Shown here piece after piece: positions 59,721-64,000 of a DNA stretch of 64,000 bases. The translations under genes were made by a program, and so were the position numbers. Position 1 is the stretch's first letter, and each line of letters begins with the position of its first letter. Below the pieces are notes generated by a model, which saw nothing but the letters and a program-made list of their open reading frames with translations, was not told where the DNA came from and searched no databases. Where the stretch lies: the NCBI GenBank assembly GCA_025677815.1, contig JAIXMP010000044.1, positions 248,001 to 312,000 on the forward strand. The letters run 5' to 3'. This DNA comes from Phascolomyces articulosus. Lineage: Eukaryota > Mucoromycota > Mucoromycetes > Mucorales > Lichtheimiaceae.

Positions 59721-60637
59721 ATGACTAACACTTGCAGTAGCAACAAAAGATCAAGTATTCAATCCTCCACCCGCGCTGCCAAACGTATGTCACCTAGTCA
59801 ATTACAACAACAACTTGAAGCAACCCTTCATGAATTAACTTCCTTTCCAATTATACAACCTATTTCACCTACTCCTGCTCCTTTTTCGATTGCATCTTCT
59901 TCATCTCGTCAAACTGTTGCTTCCTCCTCTCACTAACAAACAATTCAACGCCAGGAAAGCATTATGAGCAACTCCACCATGTCCTCCCTTACATGTTGGA
60001 CTTCTAGTCGCATATTGAAGCCATACCCTCTAATGTTCGTGCCAAAACCAATATGACTTGACACCCATATCCAAATGTACAGAATGCACCGCAAACACTG
60101 CCCTGTTTGACAAAAAAGGACTACCAAAGAAAGCGCATGCGTATCACCCACTGAAAGAAAGATTGCGTATGCTTTTTGAACGGCCTGATTTCGAAGTGAA
60201 TATTAACAAATGGCGTACGCGTAATGTTCCTTCCCATCTTATGTCTGACATTTACAATGGTGAAATGTGGAGAAGCATACCTGACCCTGACACTCTCCCG
60301 TATGAAGAACCAAAAACTTTCGTTGGTCATGACCGATCTCTCTTGTTGACAATTAATATTGATTGGTTCCGGGCATTCAAGAACTTGTGATACTCAGTGG
60401 GGGTCATCTATGGCATTGTCCAAAATTTGCCGTGTGAATTGCGCAACGGGAAGGAAAACGTAATCTTGTTTGGGACGATCCCTGGGCCATGTGAACCAAA
60501 GACTGTCGCGATCGGACAACTGTAGAAACCAAGAACAGGAGCAAAAGGAAGAAAACGCACCGCCATCTCTTTTCGCTGATTAAGTCCTTTATTATTTTGA
60601 ACATGAGCTTTACACGGGGGATCTCCATCGCTTCGCC
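59721..60637 (+). pseudogene. Tnp2/CACTA-type transposon protein fragment
   Basis: Starts MTNTCSSNKRSSIQSSTRA, a Ser/Gln-rich segment that stops at 59934, then after frame changes resumes at about 60061 with CTECTANTALFDKKGLPKKA (a Cys-x2-Cys finger), ERLRMLFERPDFEVNINKWR, SHLMSDIYNGEMW, TINIDWFRAF, a TGA at 60388, and YSVGVIYGIVQNLPCELRN, ENVILFGTIPGPCEPKT. From memory this series (DWF-x-PF, YS-x-G-x-IY-x2-I-x-NLP, ENI-x-L-G-x-IPGP-x-EP) is the conserved region of Tnp2-like transposase proteins of CACTA elements, which fungi of this group carry in many copies. The catalytic part downstream is missing or unrecognisable, so it is a broken fragment. The end is approximate. Confidence 0.6.
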
Positions 60638-61368
60638 ATGGTTCATTGTTATGGAAAACTGAGTTCACAGCATCTCGTTGATACAACCGACATGGAATTA
60701 CAGAAAGATTCGTTCGATAAACTAAGCTATTATTTTATCCTTCCAATCGCTCATATATATGCCCCATTTGCAAATGTAAAATATAAAATCAGTAATAGGA
60801 TAGCTGAAATCCCACTTGAACCCAAGCTTTATCTGAATTAACCGCTCTGTCATCTCTTTTTTTTTCTCCACCTCATATTTTATTGCCTATGTGTTCTCTC
60901 CACTCTTTTATTTAAACACTTCCATATTTATAAATGTTATGTACTTTTTACTTACCTTCTTTTTTTCCTCATCTTCTTTTATACAATCTACAAAATAAAT
61001 AAAAACGAAAAAAAGCTGGAAAAAGAAAAAAAGGGTGCTGCTTAATTTTTTTTTTATGAGCCAGAAAACTGAAATTTTTAAATCTTACCTCATCAACTCC
61101 AAAAGTATCATCGTTGCTACTAACAAAAATATACTAAAATAATCTATCATCATTGACCACTATAATAAAAAAACATACGTTCATATGATGTGTAATCCTT
61201 GTGCCTTTTTGAATGCATTGAAAATTAAAAATTGTGTATTATTATAGCAATATAAATACCTGCTTGCAAATGATCAATAACATATGAAGAATCGGAAATG
61301 GAAGAAACGGAAGTAGTGGAAGAGGAGCATGCAGATGCCGAAACTGTGTAAGAATCAATAAAACCATA
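60638..61368. other. Spacer, no clear gene
   Basis: Begins with a short open frame of unclear meaning (to 60841), then AT-rich and pyrimidine-rich sequence. Nothing recognised. Confidence 0.4.
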
Positions 61369-61404
61369 ATGTTAATTATTATCAGTAGGACTATCGTTAT
61401 TCAC

Positions 61405-61535
61405 TTCATCTGCTATCCGCTCATCCGATCCGCATCCGCATCCGCATTTGCAGATGCGGATGGATACTTGCAGATGTCGGATATGGATGCGGATAGCCGT
61501 CCATCCGATCCGATATCCGATAGCATCTGCAAATT
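61405..61535. repeat. GC-richer ATCCGC/GCGGAT hexamer cluster
   Basis: Repeated CCGCAT units (CCGATCCGCATCCGCATCCG at about 61417) face inverted GATGCGGATG units downstream, forming a potential hairpin of over 100 nt. The base composition stands out sharply from the AT-rich surroundings. CATCTGC-type words continue to about 61610. Confidence 0.7.
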
Positions 61536-61839
61536 AAATATGTATAAGTCATAATATACCAATGTTCATCTTATTCACCATCTGCATATCAAATAGTATC
61601 CGCAAAAATAATATATAAGACTAAAATAAGAATACTGGGTCCAAGTAAAATTGAGGGAGTATTGAGGGTGTGGAATTTGGTAGGTTTTTATATCAAAACA
61701 TAGAAAATGGACGGTATGAATCCTTTGAGACTTTTCTTAAAGGTTTATTATCAGAGTTCCAAATGGTAAATAAAAAGTTGATTAAACACGTCAAGGCATA
61801 TATCTCTGACAAATCTATGGTTTTTTCCCCAGAAATCTC

Positions 61840-62042
61840 TATCTTCCGAAAATCTACAAAAAGTACAATTTTAGAGATTTATTGGAGGTTTTATTTGGAG
61901 ACTTTTGGGAGATTATTATAGATTATCAGAGATTTTGCTTAGAGATTTCAGGAAGATTATTTGAGATTTACTGGAGATTTTATTTAGAGACATTTGGAAG
62001 ATTATTCGAGATTTACTAGAGATTTTATATAGAGACTTACCT
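61840..62042. repeat. Tandem repeat of GAGATTTA-based units
   Basis: About three imperfect units of roughly 60-66 bp, each with GAGATTTA-TTGGAG-like, then TTTTATTTGGAGAC-like, then TTTGGGAGATTATT-like text. The array overlaps the end of a short open frame (61670-61921) that is probably not a gene. Confidence 0.65.
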
Positions 62043-63239
62043 TTAAAGAACCAGCTATATTTTAAAATGCAATAACAACTTTCTTGTAAAATTAACGTGC
62101 TATGTACATTTCATATTTCTGGGCATAGTAAACATTCTCTTTGCCTTCTTTCCTGATGCTTGTAGTTATTATTATACTTTTTCATTACTACCTTGTTTAT
62201 CTTCAACAATACAGGTTTTGTTTTGGTTATACCCTATATATAAAAATACATGTGCATATAATAAGAAATTAGATACATGGAATATTAAGGCGCTTGGTTA
62301 TCAATCTTTAGCATTTTCATCATCTATATATCAGTAGAATGTCAAAAAATATTGATTATTACCAATTAATTATATATATATATATCTACATTCACTACAG
62401 GTAGTCTACAGTGGAAAATCACCTTGTATCTCCAAATTATCTCTTACACCAGAAAATCTGCATTCCACAGCTGGAAATCTCTAGTTTTTTTTTTTTTGTT
62501 AATTTTGATTGCAATCCTCAATTAATGTACCATACAGGTATTTTCATAATAAAAAGAGATGATCCAACTTAGTATAACATAGTACAATATGTTATGAACC
62601 ACAACAATGGTTCTATTATGTCCGTTCATTCATCAGTTAAACATCATTCTTATATATATGATATGACCATTAACACACTACACCAAGTTAAATTCTTATT
62701 ACTAATAAACACAGTGTAAGAATACTATATAAAGAAATAAACAGTAAAGAAGTGTAGACATCGGAGAAGATCGGTGTACCAGTCTATAACTCAACAAAAT
62801 ATACACATATGATCATATGTAATTTAAGAAGTAAGAGATCCTTCATCTCAGCTCACTGAAAGATTATTAATCATAATTAACTGGACATCATCTCCGTAGA
62901 TAATAGAACCATATATAAAGACCAACATTTTCAAATAATAAAAGATTCTCAACTATATTCTTCAGTCCCATTTTTTACATTTTATTTTTTTTCATTCGTC
63001 TTATTGTCATTTCACCTCACAATACTTTAGACAATTCAGGAGCAGATCATCATGGATAATCTCTAAATTTAAATAAATCTGGAAAGCTGGACATCTACAC
63101 AAATCTCTATGGATACAATTATTTACTGTCTGAGTTTGCTGCACAAGAAGGTAAAATTAAAAAAGTGGCTCTTTCATCTTCTACAAAATAATAATAACAT
63201 ATAAATGTTAATCTTTTACAGTACACAATTTACTCTGTG
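62043..63239. other. Spacer with scattered repeat pieces
   Basis: AT-rich. Contains TCTACAGTGGAAAATCACC at about 62406 and inverted pieces related to the GAGATTT array (CTCCAAATTATCTC at about 62432, AATCTCTA words at about 63057 and 63107). No gene seen. Confidence 0.4.
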
Positions 63240-63865
63240 ATGTCACCAACTATAATTCCACTTATAAAGAATCTTCCTCAAACCAAATTTCAATGCTATA
63301 CTTGTCGAGGTGTATTTTTAAAACGTGACATTTCACAGAAGGACCACATAAAGACACATTAGAACATTGAAACAGAAGAACAGCTATTCAAACGTGCTCG
63401 ACACTCCCAAACTCCCAATGTCAAGAATAATGAACTTCAAAATCTTGATAGCTTAAACATTTTTGAACAATCGATCGCTAGGTATGGATTCTATTACACA
63501 ATTATATTTATGTATCTCTAGCATTTTATTAACAGCAATTCGATCATTAACGTTTTATGTTTAATTATAAGGAATAGCCACCAAACATGGAGCAGTCATG
63601 AAGGCATGCTGATGGAGATCGAAAACAGCTGTAGACCCCTTATTAAAGCAAATAAATATATCAAACCACATTGCATCTCAATATATTCATGTTTTTAAAA
63701 CACTTTAAACGTTTTGTTAGGATGAACAACTTGCCTCAGAATAGCCTTGATAATGATGATGATGATAACGACAATGATGTATATTGCTTAGATGATTTAG
63801 TAGGCACAGATGATGACAGATCATCACAGTTTAGTTTGCAGTTATTAATGAGAAACGTTATATAA
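63240..63865 (+). pseudogene. C2H2-like zinc-finger fragment, probably transposon-derived
   Basis: From ATG 63240 the frame reads MSPTIIPLIKNLPQTKFQ and then CYTCRGVFLKRDISQKDH plus IKTH, a Cys-x2-Cys...His-x3-His finger, and meets a TAG at 63360. The same frame continues open (EEQLFKRARHSQTPNVKN) to a GTATGG donor near 63482. An acidic segment (NDDDDNDNDVYCLDDLVG) follows to 63865 in another exon-like piece. A finger followed by an acidic stretch is usual for the N terminus of Tnp2/CACTA proteins in these fungi, so this may be the start of another such element running off the window. Confidence is low. Confidence 0.35.
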
Positions 63866-64000
63866 GTTGTAATAATTTTAATATCAAATAGAATAGTAAT
63901 TATCATTACAGCAATATAATTATCTAAATTTCTTTAACTTTTGAAACTTTTTTGAAAATTCGAATATAGTAAATTATTTGTGTGAAAAATATAAAAGGTA

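Noticed and set aside
43360..60390. TGA as a recoded sense codon (Trp or selenocysteine)
   Set aside because: The RING-CH gene ends with TGA as its natural stop and no intact host gene carries internal TGA; the cases are confined to decayed repeats.

Overview
The window is AT-rich nuclear DNA from a fungus. The genes have many short introns (about 50-130 nt, GT...AG, sometimes with TACTAAC-like branch sites), the codons end in A or T, and there are poly-A/poly-T runs everywhere. The degenerate protein families in the right half resemble, from memory, families expanded in Mucoromycota, so an early-diverging Mucorales-like mould is the best guess. No database search was possible. No tRNA, rRNA or CRISPR structure was recognised.

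Left two thirds (1-38.3 kb): ordinary chromosome with intact spliced genes. In order: the 3' end of a GH15 glucoamylase-type hydrolase (+); a two-helix membrane protein (+) with possible further exons; a RapGAP-domain protein (+); a YANK/STK32-type AGC kinase with an acylation-type N terminus (-); dCMP deaminase (+); a MARCH5-like RING-CH ubiquitin ligase (+); the INO80 remodelling ATPase in 18 exons (-); the glutamate-cysteine ligase modifier subunit (+); a Rac1 GTPase (-); an unresolved multi-pass membrane protein (+); and isocitrate lyase (-). Exon models were built by hand, and for the named genes every junction keeps phase. The genes are independent housekeeping or signalling genes, not a cluster. 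The RapGAP protein and the Rac GTPase both belong to small-GTPase signalling, but the RapGAP domain predicts Rap/Rheb-type targets rather than Rac.

Right third (41-64 kb): one intact gene, a secreted sulfatase (45.7-48.8 kb), sits among decayed repeats. These are: a broken lineage-specific gene whose first exon lies inside a TIR-bounded unit and whose coding sequence is split by a second TIR element; a pogo-like element keeping a transposase tail with a PIP box; a decayed MULE transposase with a nested Harbinger-like MITE; a Cys-rich broken gene; another fragment of the lineage-specific family; and a Tnp2/CACTA-type fragment. Several carry in-frame TGA codons. An unidentified spliced gene probably lies on the minus strand at 58.3-59.6 kb.

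A dispersed repeat of about 0.8-1.05 kb occurs twice in the gene-rich half (17.1-18.2 and 28.5-29.3 kb), in the same orientation.
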